In this document: positions 26,329-34,406 of the stretch, piece by piece | Position numbering within the stretch: position 1 is the stretch's first letter | Layout: every line of letters begins with the position of its first letter | Assembly (NCBI GenBank): GCA_900768135.1 | Contig: CAAGBT010000055.1 | Span: forward strand, 124,001-188,000 | Length of the DNA: 64,000 bases | Source: an uncultured Oscillospiraceae bacterium | Lineage (GTDB): Bacteria > Bacillota > Clostridia > Oscillospirales > Oscillospiraceae | Reading direction: 5' to 3' | The notes under the pieces: generated by a model | What the model saw: the letters and a program-made list of their open reading frames with translations, nothing else | Database searches by the model: none | Told to the model about the DNA's origin: nothing | Made by a program: the position numbers and the translations under genes

Positions 26329-27258
26329 ATGTCCATTCTGAAGCTCGCGCCCGCCTGCAAGGATTATCTCTGGGGCGGGAGAAAGCTGATCGATGACTAT
26401 CACAAGCGCTTTGATGGCGCGCGCCTTGCCGAAACGTGGGAGCTGAGCTGCCATGAGGACGGATTGTCTGTTATTGCGGAGGGCGCGCACGCCGGCGAAA
26501 CGCTGAAGGCATATCTTGCGCGGCATCCGGCGGCGCTGGGGAAGGCTGGGGGCCGATTTGACGATTTCCCGATTCTCATCAAGCTGATCGATGCAGAGCG
26601 CGACCTCTCTGTTCAGGTGCATCCCGGCGATGCGTATGCCCGCGCGCACGAGGGGCAGAGCGGCAAAACGGAAATGTGGTATGTGCTGTCTGCCGCGCCG
26701 GGCGCACATCTTTACTGCGGGTTTGCCCGCCCGCTGACGAGGGAGGAATTTCGCGCGCGCATCGAAGCCGGCACATTGCCGGAGGTGCTGCGCCGCGTGA
26801 ACGTGAAGGCGGGCGATGTGGTGTTCATTCCCGCCGGCACCATCCATGCGATCTGCCGGGGCATCGTGGTCGCCGAGGTGCAGCAGAGCTCCAACGTGAC
26901 CTATCGCGTGTGCGATTACGGCCGCCTTGGCGCGGACGGCAGACCGCGCGCGCTGCACATTGCGCAGGCGCTGGAGGTGACCGACCTGAGCGCGGGGGCG
27001 AAGCAGCCGGACTTCGGCGGGCATCTGGCGCGCTGCGCATATTTTACCGCCGACCTGCTGCGTGCGCCGGAGGAGACGGCGTGCGGCGCGGAGTCGTTCC
27101 TGTCGCTGCTGATGCTCGATGGCGAGGGGACGGTGGAGTGCGGAGGAGAGCGCGTTCCCGCGCGCCGGGGGGAGAGCCTGTTTCTTTCCGCCGGCAGCGG
27201 CACAGTACGGCTCACCGGCACGCTGCGCGCACTCTGCACGCGCGCGGGAGTGGTGTAA
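26329..27258 (+). CDS. manA: Mannose-6-phosphate isomerase, class I
   Basis: A 309-residue zinc enzyme that interconverts mannose 6-phosphate and fructose 6-phosphate. Zinc-site motifs: SVQVHPGD and TEMWYVL near residues 97-120, plus PAGTIHAI near 171; the opening LKLAPACKDYLWGG is typical of Firmicute ManA. AAAGGAG precedes the ATG. It closes the importer operon at 21310-27258 and would bring imported mannose 6-phosphate into glycolysis, which is a main reason for proposing a hexose-phosphate substrate for that transporter. Confidence 0.92.
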   Translation: MSILKLAPACKDYLWGGRKLIDDYHKRFDGARLAETWELSCHEDGLSVIAEGAHAGETLKAYLARHPAALGKAGGRFDDFPILIKLIDAERDLSVQVHPGDAYARAHEGQSGKTEMWYVLSAAPGAHLYCGFARPLTREEFRARIEAGTLPEVLRRVNVKAGDVVFIPAGTIHAICRGIVVAEVQQSSNVTYRVCDYGRLGADGRPRALHIAQALEVTDLSAGAKQPDFGGHLARCAYFTADLLRAPEETACGAESFLSLLMLDGEGTVECGGERVPARRGESLFLSAGSGTVRLTGTLRALCTRAGVV

Positions 27259-27273
27259 AAGGCAAAAAGAGAA

Positions 27274-27304
27274 AAGCGCGCGGAGCCATTGGCTCCGCGC
27301 GCTT
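27274..27304. terminator. Hairpin terminator between convergent genes
   Basis: 14-bp stem (27274-27287 with 27291-27304). The T-rich side (TTTTCTCTTTTT) is on the minus strand, but it also closes the manA operon. Confidence 0.75.
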
Positions 27305-27312
27305 CGGCGTTC

Positions 27313-28413
27313 TTATTCGTGCAGGATAAAGTCCATATAAATGGGGTTGTGATCGGAATAGCGGTAGCCTGCATCGACCACAGCGGCGGAGACGGCCTCC
27401 ACGTTGCCGGAGATGAGAAAGCCGTCCACCGTGACGCGGAAGGTCGTTTCAATATTATAGGCCTCGCTGGCCGTGCGGCAGGTGGCGACGGGATGGGCGG
27501 GGTCAAACGGAACGACGAGGGAAAGCCCATCGGGGATCGTCCCCTCTGGGATGGGCTGCGCCCAGGTGTCGTTTTCGCCGCCTGCAACGCCGAAAACTTC
27601 GGCAGAATTGCCCAGCAGGTCCTTGTTGAAGTCGCCGCCTGCAACGCAGTAGTTGCCGTTTTCATATTCCGCCAGCATATCGGCGCAGAGCATTTCGAGC
27701 TGCTCGGTCGCAATCGTGCCGTCGGACGTGTAGGCGGAAAGATGAAGGTTGTAAAGCACCAGTTCTTTGCCGTTCGCCATCGGGATGCGGCTGACGCTGT
27801 AGCAGCGGTCAAGGTCAACAAGCTTCATAAAGCCCGCTTCGATGGGCAGCGAGCGGCGCACGGCGGAAGAGATCGGATGACGCGAGAGCGTCACAATGCC
27901 GGACTGGTTCGCGCCGTGAGGATTAATCAAAGGGTAGAAGAGGTATGGGCTGTCGTAGTTCTGCGCAAATACCTCGTCGAATTCACTGTTCTCCATCGCA
28001 TCGCTGAGATAAGCGTCCTCTGCGATGTGCCAGCTGCGCGTGCCGTTGATATCGACCTCCTGGAAAAGCGCGAAGTCGGGCGAGAGATCCTTGACGAGCG
28101 AGACCTCGCCGCGCATATTCTCATCAACGGCCTGCCTGCTGCGGGCGCGGCTCTCCCTGCCGCCGTCCATGAAGAAGCTGTAATCGTCGCTGTACGCGCC
28201 GAAGCCGACGTTTGCCGACGAAACGCGGTAGACCGTCTCCGTTTCCGCCGCCCCCTCCATCGGCGTAGCGGCTGCGGCGCTGCAGTGTGCAACGCTGAGC
28301 CTCTGCATATCCTCCACGCGGTAGTAGGAGGCAAAGACATAGACGACGTAGGCCAGCACGATCAAAACGAGCGCCAGCAGGATATAGAGCGCGATCTTCA
28401 GCGGCTTTTTCAT
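27313..28413 (-). CDS. Membrane-anchored endonuclease/exonuclease/phosphatase-fold protein
   Basis: A 366-residue protein with one N-terminal membrane helix (about 6-30) and an extracellular domain of the DNase I-like endonuclease/exonuclease/phosphatase family: NVGFGAY, ALFQEVDI, YNLHLSA, AGGDFNKDLLG, and the terminal YSDHNPIYMDF. These include the Asn, Glu, Asp and Asp-His metal/catalytic positions of the family. It may act on nucleic acid, phosphoinositide-like lipids or other phosphodiesters outside the cell; no specific substrate can be assigned. The ATG has GGAAGGAG upstream. It is divergent from murA and transcribed alone. Confidence 0.85.
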   Translation of the reverse strand: MKKPLKIALYILLALVLIVLAYVVYVFASYYRVEDMQRLSVAHCSAAAATPMEGAAETETVYRVSSANVGFGAYSDDYSFFMDGGRESRARSRQAVDENMRGEVSLVKDLSPDFALFQEVDINGTRSWHIAEDAYLSDAMENSEFDEVFAQNYDSPYLFYPLINPHGANQSGIVTLSRHPISSAVRRSLPIEAGFMKLVDLDRCYSVSRIPMANGKELVLYNLHLSAYTSDGTIATEQLEMLCADMLAEYENGNYCVAGGDFNKDLLGNSAEVFGVAGGENDTWAQPIPEGTIPDGLSLVVPFDPAHPVATCRTASEAYNIETTFRVTVDGFLISGNVEAVSAAVVDAGYRYSDHNPIYMDFILHE

Positions 28414-28450
28414 AAGGGAAACTCCTTCCGGAAAAAGGGATTCTGCCAGT

Positions 28451-28479
28451 ATTCTGCCACAGAACGGGCGGAAAAGCAA
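28451..28479 (-). promoter_or_regulatory. SigA-type promoter
   Basis: Minus strand TTGCTT (28479-28474), 17-nt spacer, CAGAAT (28456-28451), for the phosphatase-fold gene. Confidence 0.55.
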
Positions 28480-28491
28480 GGGAAAAAGCGG

Positions 28492-28520
28492 TTGACGCAC
28501 AGGGGCAAAAAGACTATACT
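28492..28520 (+). promoter_or_regulatory. SigA-type promoter of murA operon
   Basis: TTGACG (28492-28497), 17-nt spacer, TATACT (28515-28520). Confidence 0.82.
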
Positions 28521-28622
28521 GAAAATGTATTATTGTCGGCTGGCGCGCTCTGCGGCGCGCAGTCACCACTTCCCCGGCGGCGCATACGATGAAGAAGAAT
28601 GCGCTGTTTGGGAGGGAAAGCG

Positions 28623-29882
28623 ATGTGTGAACTGTTTGTGGAGGGCGGAGAACACCTGCGGGGCGAGCTGACGATACAGGGTTCAAAAAACAGCGTGCTG
28701 CCGATCCTGGCGGCAACGCTGCTGTGCGCAGACACCTGCCTGATCGAGAACTGTCCGAAGCTGCGGGACGTGGAGGCGTCCATTGCCATTTTGCGGCATT
28801 TGGGCTGCTGCACCCATTGGGAGGGCGATGCGCTTGCGGTGGATACCGCGCACATGGACCGCTCTGCGGTGCCGGACGCGCTGATGCGCGAGATGCGCTC
28901 GTCGGTCATTTTCCTGGGAGCGATTCTTGCGCGCTGCGGGAACGCGACGATCTGCTATCCCGGCGGCTGCGAGCTTGGGCCGCGGCCGATCGACCTGCAT
29001 CTGAGCGCGCTGCGCGCGTTGGGGGCCGAGATCGCCGAGATCGGCGGCGAGCTGCGCTGCTGCGGCGGCGCGCTGCGGGGCGCGGATGTGTACCTGCCGA
29101 TGCCGAGCGTGGGCGCAACGGAGAACGCCGTTCTCTGCGCCTGCGGCGCGGAGGGGATCACGACCATTTACAATGCCGCGCGCGAGCCGGAGATCGTCGA
29201 TCTGCAAAATTTTATCAACGCGATGGGCGGCAATGTGCGCGGCGCGGGAGGCTCCATCATCACGGTGGAGGGAAAGCGCGCCCTGCACGGCGGGCGCTAC
29301 CGCATCATTGCCGACCGCATCGTGGGGGCGACCTATCTCTGCGCCGCCGCCTGCTGCGGCGGCGAGGTACGGCTGTGCGGCATGGATCCGCGCTCGCTTT
29401 CTACCGTGTCCGGCGCGCTGAGCGAGGCGGGCTGCACTGTGGAGAGCGGAGAGGACAGCATCGTTCTTCGCAGCAGCGGCGTGCTGCGCGCGATACGCTC
29501 CGTGCGCACCGCGCCCTATCCCGGCTTTCCAACGGACGCCCAGCCGGTGCTGATGGCGGCGCTGCTCAGGAGCGAGGGAAGCACCGTGTTTGTGGAAAAC
29601 ATTTTTGAAAACCGCTACCGCCATGTTGACGAGCTTGCGCGCATGGGCGCGGAGATCCGCGTGGCCGGGCGCGTGGCGGTGGTTACGGGGCGGGCGCGGC
29701 TGCATGGGGCGCGCGTCAAATGCACCGATCTGCGCGCCGGCGCGGCGCTCGTCATTGCGGGCTTGCAGGCAGAGGGGCTGACGCGCATTTCGCGCGTGGA
29801 ACATATCGACCGCGGATACGAGAGCATAGAACGCGATCTCAGCGCGCTGGGCGCGCGCATCCGGCGGGAAACGGATACATAG
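28623..29882 (+). CDS. murA: UDP-N-acetylglucosamine 1-carboxyvinyltransferase
   Basis: A 419-residue cytosolic enzyme that transfers enolpyruvate to UDP-GlcNAc, the first committed step of peptidoglycan synthesis. Motifs: GSKNSVLPILAATLL (Lys that binds substrate), YPGGCELGPRPIDLHL with catalytic Cys116, so the enzyme should be fosfomycin-sensitive. The ATG at 28623 is 7 nt from GGAGGG. It is followed after 17 nt by ftsQ and then ftsZ, a reduced division-cell-wall cluster. Confidence 0.95.
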   Translation: MCELFVEGGEHLRGELTIQGSKNSVLPILAATLLCADTCLIENCPKLRDVEASIAILRHLGCCTHWEGDALAVDTAHMDRSAVPDALMREMRSSVIFLGAILARCGNATICYPGGCELGPRPIDLHLSALRALGAEIAEIGGELRCCGGALRGADVYLPMPSVGATENAVLCACGAEGITTIYNAAREPEIVDLQNFINAMGGNVRGAGGSIITVEGKRALHGGRYRIIADRIVGATYLCAAACCGGEVRLCGMDPRSLSTVSGALSEAGCTVESGEDSIVLRSSGVLRAIRSVRTAPYPGFPTDAQPVLMAALLRSEGSTVFVENIFENRYRHVDELARMGAEIRVAGRVAVVTGRARLHGARVKCTDLRAGAALVIAGLQAEGLTRISRVEHIDRGYESIERDLSALGARIRRETDT

Positions 29883-29899
29883 AAAAGGGTAGGAGCAGC

Positions 29900-30667
29900 A
29901 TGGCGGCAAGGCACAGGAACAGAAGACGCAGGCGGGGAAGAGCATCTTTCCCGCTCAGGTTGCTTGGCCTTGCGGTCGTGCTGGCTGCCGTTGTGGGTGC
30001 GGTAACAATGTTTTTCCGCATCAATGTGATGATAGTGGAGGGGAACGAGCGCTACACAGACGAGCAGATCATTGCTGCCGCCGGCGTGCAGCCCGGAGAT
30101 AATCTGGTGCTGCTGAACAAGTACAGCGTCAAGCAGGCGGTGTTCGATCAGCTGCCCTATGTGGAAACCGTTGCCATCAGCCGCAAATACCCCGATGCGC
30201 TCATTCTCTCTGTTACAGAATGCACGGCAGCCGCCGCGCTGCCCGGCGGCGGCGGGATGTGGTGGCTGATGAGCAGCGGCGGAAAGCTCCTGGAGGAAAC
30301 GGCGCAGCCGGCAGGTGTGGTGAAGGCTTCGGGCTGTACCCTCGATGCGCCGGCGCCCGGCGGCGCGGCGGCCTTCGCGCAGGACGACTCCTACAAGCTC
30401 GAGCGCCTGCTTGCCCTGCTGCGGGAGGCGGAGGACAAGCGCCTGCTGGAGTATATCGATGCGCTGGAGCTGAGCGATGGCGCGCAGATCACCTTTACCT
30501 ATCAGCAGCGTTTTACGGTAAAGCTCCCCTGGGATGCCGACATGGACCGCTCTCTGCGCGCGCTGCAGAAGGTGGTGGACGAACGTCTCGAGTCGAACGA
30601 AACGGGCGAGATCAACCTGATGAACCTGATGACGGAAGGCCGGGCATATTTTATCCCCAGCAAGTGA
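29900..30667 (+). CDS. ftsQ: Cell division protein FtsQ/DivIB
   Basis: A 255-residue bitopic division protein: basic cytoplasmic N-terminus, one membrane helix (about 20-42), then a POTRA domain beginning INVMIVEGNERYTDEQII and continuing to about 110 (LPYVETVAISRKYPDAL), followed by the beta domain. It acts in the divisome with FtsL and FtsB. Sequence match is modest but position between murA and ftsZ, and topology, make the call safe. TAGGAGC precedes the ATG. Confidence 0.88.
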   Translation: MAARHRNRRRRRGRASFPLRLLGLAVVLAAVVGAVTMFFRINVMIVEGNERYTDEQIIAAAGVQPGDNLVLLNKYSVKQAVFDQLPYVETVAISRKYPDALILSVTECTAAAALPGGGGMWWLMSSGGKLLEETAQPAGVVKASGCTLDAPAPGGAAAFAQDDSYKLERLLALLREAEDKRLLEYIDALELSDGAQITFTYQQRFTVKLPWDADMDRSLRALQKVVDERLESNETGEINLMNLMTEGRAYFIPSK

Positions 30668-30706
30668 GAAGCCTGCAAAAAAGTTGGCGGAAATAATGAA
30701 ACGCTA

Positions 30707-30735
30707 TTGACCCTGCGAGGAAACCGTAATACAAT
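30707..30735 (+). promoter_or_regulatory. SigA-type promoter of ftsZ
   Basis: TTGACC (30707-30712), 17-nt spacer, TACAAT (30730-30735), giving ftsZ its own transcript in addition to read-through. Confidence 0.75.
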
Positions 30736-30818
30736 AAACTAAATAGCAGCCACCTGATTTTGTGGCGTCCGCCCCTGCGGGCGCTTTGCCCATACAACAG
30801 ATTGTAGGAGGAACCGAC

Positions 30819-31949
30819 ATGGCATTCGGATTGGAGACCGGTCCTGAAAACGTAGTCAAGATCAAAGTCATCGGCGTTGGCGGCGGCGGGAACAACGTGG
30901 TCAACCGCATGGTGCGTTCCGGCGCGCGCGGCGTCGATTTTGTCGCAGTGAACACAGACAAGCAGGCGCTGAACGTTTCAGCCGCCACCTATAAGATCCA
31001 GATCGGCGAAAAGCTGACGCACGGGCAAGGCGCGGGTTCCGATCCCGAGGTCGGCCGCAAGAGTGCCGAGGAGAGCCGCACCCAGATCGCCAAGGCGCTG
31101 GAGGATACCGACATGGTCTTCATCACCGCCGGCATGGGCGGCGGCACCGGCACGGGCGGCGCGCCCATCGTGGCCGAGATCGCCCGCGAGGCGGGCATCC
31201 TGACGGTGGGCGTCGTGACCAAGCCCTTCGGCTTTGAGGGCCGCCGCCGCATGATGCAGGCGGAAAAGGGCATTGAAGAACTCAAGACCAAGGTCGATTC
31301 GCTTGTGATCATCCCGAACGAGCGGCTCAAGCACGCGACCGACCAGAAGATCACCTTTGCCAACGCCTTTGAGATCGCGGACGATGTGCTGCGCCAGGCG
31401 GTGCAGAGTATTTCCGACCTGATCCGCGACACGGGCTTTATCAACCTTGACTTTGCCGATGTGACCGCTATTATGAAGGACGCAGGCCTTGCCCACATGG
31501 GCGTGGGCCGCGCGGCGGGCAAGAACAAGGCCGAAGAGGCTGCACGCATGGCGATCTCGTCTCCGCTGCTGGAGACGTCGATCAACGGCGCGCACGGCGT
31601 TCTGATCAACGTTACCGGATCGATGGACATTGGTCTCGACGAGGTAGAACAGGCCGCTTCCCTTGTGCAGGAGGCTGTGCATCCTGACGCGCTCACGATC
31701 TTCGGCGCCACGTTCGACGAAACGCTGGACGATGAGATCCGCGTAACGGTGATCGCCACGGGCTTCGACAAGGCGCCCGGCGCGCTCGATTTCGGCAAGG
31801 ATAAGCAGGAGCCGTCCGAAGCCTCGTCTGCGCCTGCCGGCGGGATCGCCCCGCTCGATTTCGACAGGGAGAAGGCAGAGGAGGAAAAGAAGGAAGAAGA
31901 ACCTGACCCGTTCGACGATATCTTCAAAATTTTCAACCGCGAAAAATAA
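30819..31949 (+). CDS. ftsZ: Cell division GTPase FtsZ
   Basis: A 376-residue tubulin homologue that forms the division ring. N-terminal GVGGGGNNVVNRM, tubulin signature GGGTGTGGAP near residue 108, T7-loop region NLDFADV. The core is followed by an acidic linker and the C-terminal peptide DPFDDIFKIFNREK, the conserved tail used for binding FtsA, SepF or other partners. TAGGAGG precedes the ATG. Confidence 0.97.
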   Translation: MAFGLETGPENVVKIKVIGVGGGGNNVVNRMVRSGARGVDFVAVNTDKQALNVSAATYKIQIGEKLTHGQGAGSDPEVGRKSAEESRTQIAKALEDTDMVFITAGMGGGTGTGGAPIVAEIAREAGILTVGVVTKPFGFEGRRRMMQAEKGIEELKTKVDSLVIIPNERLKHATDQKITFANAFEIADDVLRQAVQSISDLIRDTGFINLDFADVTAIMKDAGLAHMGVGRAAGKNKAEEAARMAISSPLLETSINGAHGVLINVTGSMDIGLDEVEQAASLVQEAVHPDALTIFGATFDETLDDEIRVTVIATGFDKAPGALDFGKDKQEPSEASSAPAGGIAPLDFDREKAEEEKKEEEPDPFDDIFKIFNREK

Positions 31950-31963
31950 ACAAAGCTTTCCAG

Positions 31964-31996
31964 AATTCCGCAGACTTTGGTCTGCGGAATTTTTTT
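31964..31996 (+). terminator. Intrinsic terminator of ftsZ
   Basis: 11-bp stem AATTCCGCAGA (31964-31974) with TCTGCGGAATT (31981-31991) and a T-run. Confidence 0.9.
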
Positions 31997-32060
31997 GCCC
32001 GCCGCACAGCGCAAGCGGGAAAAGATCGATGCCAGCGCATCTAAATTTTTCACCTTGTAA

Positions 32061-32189
32061 TTCTGCCCGAAGCGCAGAAAGTAAATGCGCCGGCCGCAAA
32101 TAAAAAGAAAGAAAAAAACAGCCGGCGCACCGGAACGCGGCGGGGCGGCGCGGCATTGGCGCCCCGCGCTGCGCATCCCGCCGCGTTCC
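32061..32189 (+). other. Structured leader before spoIVB
   Basis: Three stems lie in the 265-nt gap between ftsZ and spoIVB: 32061-32066/32074-32079, 32086-32094/32121-32129 (9 bp, A-rich loop) and 32132-32144/32177-32189 (13 bp with further internal pairing). The last ends 10 nt before the spoIVB ribosome site. It matches no RNA class I recognise; no forespore sigma promoter was found. Confidence 0.5.
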
Positions 32190-32214
32190 CGGAATTTTCA
32201 GGAGGGGTGAGAAA

Positions 32215-33255
32215 ATGAATGGAACGCATGGCAGAAAGAGGCGGTTTGCCGCCTTTGCGCTGGGATTTTTTGCCGCAGCTTCCCTTGCAGCGGGAGCAAA
32301 CGCGGCGGAAGCGCGCGAGCTGGTGCCGATGGGAGAACCGATCGGCATCAAGCTGTTTTCCGACGGCGTGCTGGTCATCGGCGTTTCCGAGGGAGAAAAT
32401 GCAGCGAAAAAATGCGGTCTGAAAGAGGGAGACGTCATCACTGCGCTGAACGATGCAGAGCTGGACACGATTGAGCAGCTGCAGGCGCTGCTGAATGAAA
32501 ACGGCGAAAACGACGCGGCGCTGCGGATCAGGCGCGGCAGCCGCACGCTCACGCTGAGCGCGGAGCCGCAGAAAGACGAGAACGGCGCTTACCGCCTTGG
32601 CGCATGGGTGCGCGACAGTATGGCGGGCATCGGCACGATGACCTTTTACGATCCCGAGAGCGGCGTGTTCGGCGCGCTGGGACATGGCGTGACCGATGTG
32701 GACACCGGAAAGCTCCTGCCGCTGGACCACGGAAGCATTATGGACGCTTCGGTCAAGGCTGTTAAAAAGGGCGAGCGCGCCGCGCCGGGGGAACTGAAGG
32801 GAGAATTTGATCTTACGCGCGACAGCGGCGTCCTTTATGCCAATACCGAACGCGGCGTATTCGGCACGCTTGCGCGGGAGGACGAGGCAAAGATCACGCG
32901 CCCGGCGCTGCCTGCCGCGAAAAAAGAAGAGGTCGCAGTGGGCCGGGCGAGCATCCTTGCAACGGTAAACGGCGGCGAGACGCGCGAATATCAGATCGAG
33001 ATCGAGAAGATCTGTTCGCCCGGCGGCGAGACGCGCAATCTGCTCCTGCGTGTAACGGATGAGGACTTACTTGCGCAGACCGGCGGCGTGGTGCAGGGAA
33101 TGAGCGGAAGTCCTATCCTGCAAAACGGAAAGCTCGTAGGCGCGGTCACCCATGTTCTTGTGGACGACCCAACCAAAGGCTATGGAATTTTCATTGAAAA
33201 TATGCTGGATGCGGGAGGAGTAGACCACGCAGACGCGCAAAGCGTTAAGGGCTGA
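32215..33255 (+). CDS. spoIVB: SpoIVB serine peptidase
   Basis: A 346-residue S55-family protease secreted by the forespore that cleaves SpoIVFA and so switches on SigK in the mother cell. Signal or anchor helix at about 10-30, PDZ domain at about 50-120 (CGLKEGDVITALND), then the peptidase domain with catalytic His157 (GALGHGVTD) and Ser297 (VQGMSGSPI). AGGAGGGG precedes the ATG. It sits directly upstream of spo0A, the conserved order in spore-forming Firmicutes. Confidence 0.95.
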   Translation: MNGTHGRKRRFAAFALGFFAAASLAAGANAAEARELVPMGEPIGIKLFSDGVLVIGVSEGENAAKKCGLKEGDVITALNDAELDTIEQLQALLNENGENDAALRIRRGSRTLTLSAEPQKDENGAYRLGAWVRDSMAGIGTMTFYDPESGVFGALGHGVTDVDTGKLLPLDHGSIMDASVKAVKKGERAAPGELKGEFDLTRDSGVLYANTERGVFGTLAREDEAKITRPALPAAKKEEVAVGRASILATVNGGETREYQIEIEKICSPGGETRNLLLRVTDEDLLAQTGGVVQGMSGSPILQNGKLVGAVTHVLVDDPTKGYGIFIENMLDAGGVDHADAQSVKG

Positions 33256-33280
33256 TAAAGGCCTGATAAGATAGTATAAA
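33252..33280 (+). promoter_or_regulatory. Probable SigA-type promoter for spo0A
   Basis: CTGATA (33252-33257), 17-nt spacer, TATAAA (33275-33280). CTGATAA occurs three times at 33252, 33263 and 33284. Confidence 0.45.
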
Positions 33281-33321
33281 GTGCTGATAATTGCAAAAAA
33301 TCGTAGAAAAAATTTGTAAAA

Positions 33322-33328
33322 TTCGACA
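33322..33328 (-). promoter_or_regulatory. 0A box
   Basis: TTCGACA on the plus strand is the perfect complement of the Spo0A box TGTCGAA, 133 nt before spo0A. Supports autoregulation by phosphorylated Spo0A. Confidence 0.65.
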
Positions 33329-33460
33329 AAGTTCTGTTGAAATTGCTGTCTGAATATGGTAACTTATGTTCAGGTAAGGCAAGGGCAGAATTGTTTTGCC
33401 GGAGGGACGCGCCGGATGGGCGAGCCAATAAATTTGTGTGATAAAAAGGACGGGAATGAC

Positions 33461-34219
33461 ATGGAGAACAGGAGTACGATCGTTTTGGCAGACGCGAACG
33501 AGGAGTTTCGTTCCTCGCTTCAGCAGGCGATAGAGGAAACGGGCGAATTTACAGTCGTGGGAAGCACGGGCGACGGAATGGCGGCGCTCCAGCTGGTAGC
33601 GGAGCTGCGGCCGCAGCTGCTTGTTGCCGATCTTCTTCTGCCTTCGCTGGACGGTTTCGGCCTGCTGGAGCGGATGGAGAGTGCAAAGGTGCAGGCAAAG
33701 ACGATCGTAGTATCTGCGCTTTACCGCGATCAAATCGTTGCGCAGGCGGTAAATATGGGAGTTTCCTTCTTTATGCCCAAGCCCTGCGAGCTGCCCTCCC
33801 TCATCGAGCGGCTGCGTCAGGCGGCGGCTGAAGGCGCTGCCGGGCTGGAGGATGAGCCGCAGGCGCTGGAGCGCGAGGTGACGGCGGTCATCCATGAGGT
33901 CGGCGTTCCGGCACACATCAAAGGGTATCAGTATGTCCGAGAGGCGATCGTTATCGCCGTGCAGGATATGGACGTGATCAACGCTGTGACCAAAGTCCTC
34001 TATCCCGAGGTCGCGCGCCGCTATAGCACAACGCCCTCGCGCGTGGAGTGCGCCGTGCGCCATGCGATCGAGGTCGCGTGGGACCGCGGCGACCTGGAGA
34101 CCCTCCAGCGCTATTTTGGCTATACCGTCTCCAACACCAAGGGCAAGCCGACCAACAGCGAATTCATCGCTATGATCGCCGACCGCATCCGTTTACAACG
34201 AAAGGTCCGGAGAGCGTGA
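33461..34219 (+). CDS. spo0A: Sporulation master regulator Spo0A
   Basis: A 252-residue response regulator. Receiver domain 1-120: Asp11, phospho-accepting Asp57 (VADLLLPSLDG) and Lys107 (MPKP). The second residue of the acidic pair is Ala12, not Asp as in Bacillus (ADAN instead of ADDN). The DNA-binding domain, 140-250, has the Spo0A hallmarks GVPAHIKGYQYVREAI and TTPSRVECAVRHAIEVAW. It controls entry into sporulation by binding 0A boxes. The ATG follows AAGGA; an upstream frame to 33356 lacks a ribosome site. Confidence 0.96.
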   Translation: MENRSTIVLADANEEFRSSLQQAIEETGEFTVVGSTGDGMAALQLVAELRPQLLVADLLLPSLDGFGLLERMESAKVQAKTIVVSALYRDQIVAQAVNMGVSFFMPKPCELPSLIERLRQAAAEGAAGLEDEPQALEREVTAVIHEVGVPAHIKGYQYVREAIVIAVQDMDVINAVTKVLYPEVARRYSTTPSRVECAVRHAIEVAWDRGDLETLQRYFGYTVSNTKGKPTNSEFIAMIADRIRLQRKVRRA

Positions 34220-34235
34220 ATCCGGACTGAAAAGC

Positions 34236-34267
34236 ACCGCCCCGCAGATAAAACTCTGCGGGGCGGT
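34236..34267. terminator. Bidirectional terminator
   Basis: 13-bp stem (34236-34248 with 34255-34267) with T-rich flanks on both strands, between spo0A and the small minus-strand gene. Confidence 0.85.
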
Positions 34268-34270
34268 ATT

Positions 34271-34396
34271 TTATGGTTTTTTCTGTGCCGCTTTCTTTTT
34301 CTTCATGCGCCGCTCAATGCCGCGCAGCCCCAGCAGACAGAGCCAGGAGGCTGCGCCGAGCAGAAGCGAACCAAGCGCAAATTCTTTCTTTTTCAT
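34271..34396 (-). CDS. 41-residue single-helix membrane protein
   Basis: A small frame, starting MKKKEFALGSLLLGAASWL and ending in a Lys-rich tail, so one membrane helix (about 6-24) with positive ends on both sides. GAGGAGG lies 5 nt upstream of the ATG and the gene begins 10 nt after the HtrA stop, just before the operon terminator. It is probably the last gene of the response regulator-kinase-protease operon. No family recognised; could be a small regulator of the kinase or protease. Confidence 0.62.
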   Translation of the reverse strand: MKKKEFALGSLLLGAASWLCLLGLRGIERRMKKKKAAQKKP

Positions 34397-34406
34397 GCAG
34401 ACCTCC

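Noticed and set aside
33331..33391. SigH promoter for spo0A
   Set aside because: GAAT-type -10 candidates exist but no AGGA-type -35 lies at the right distance.
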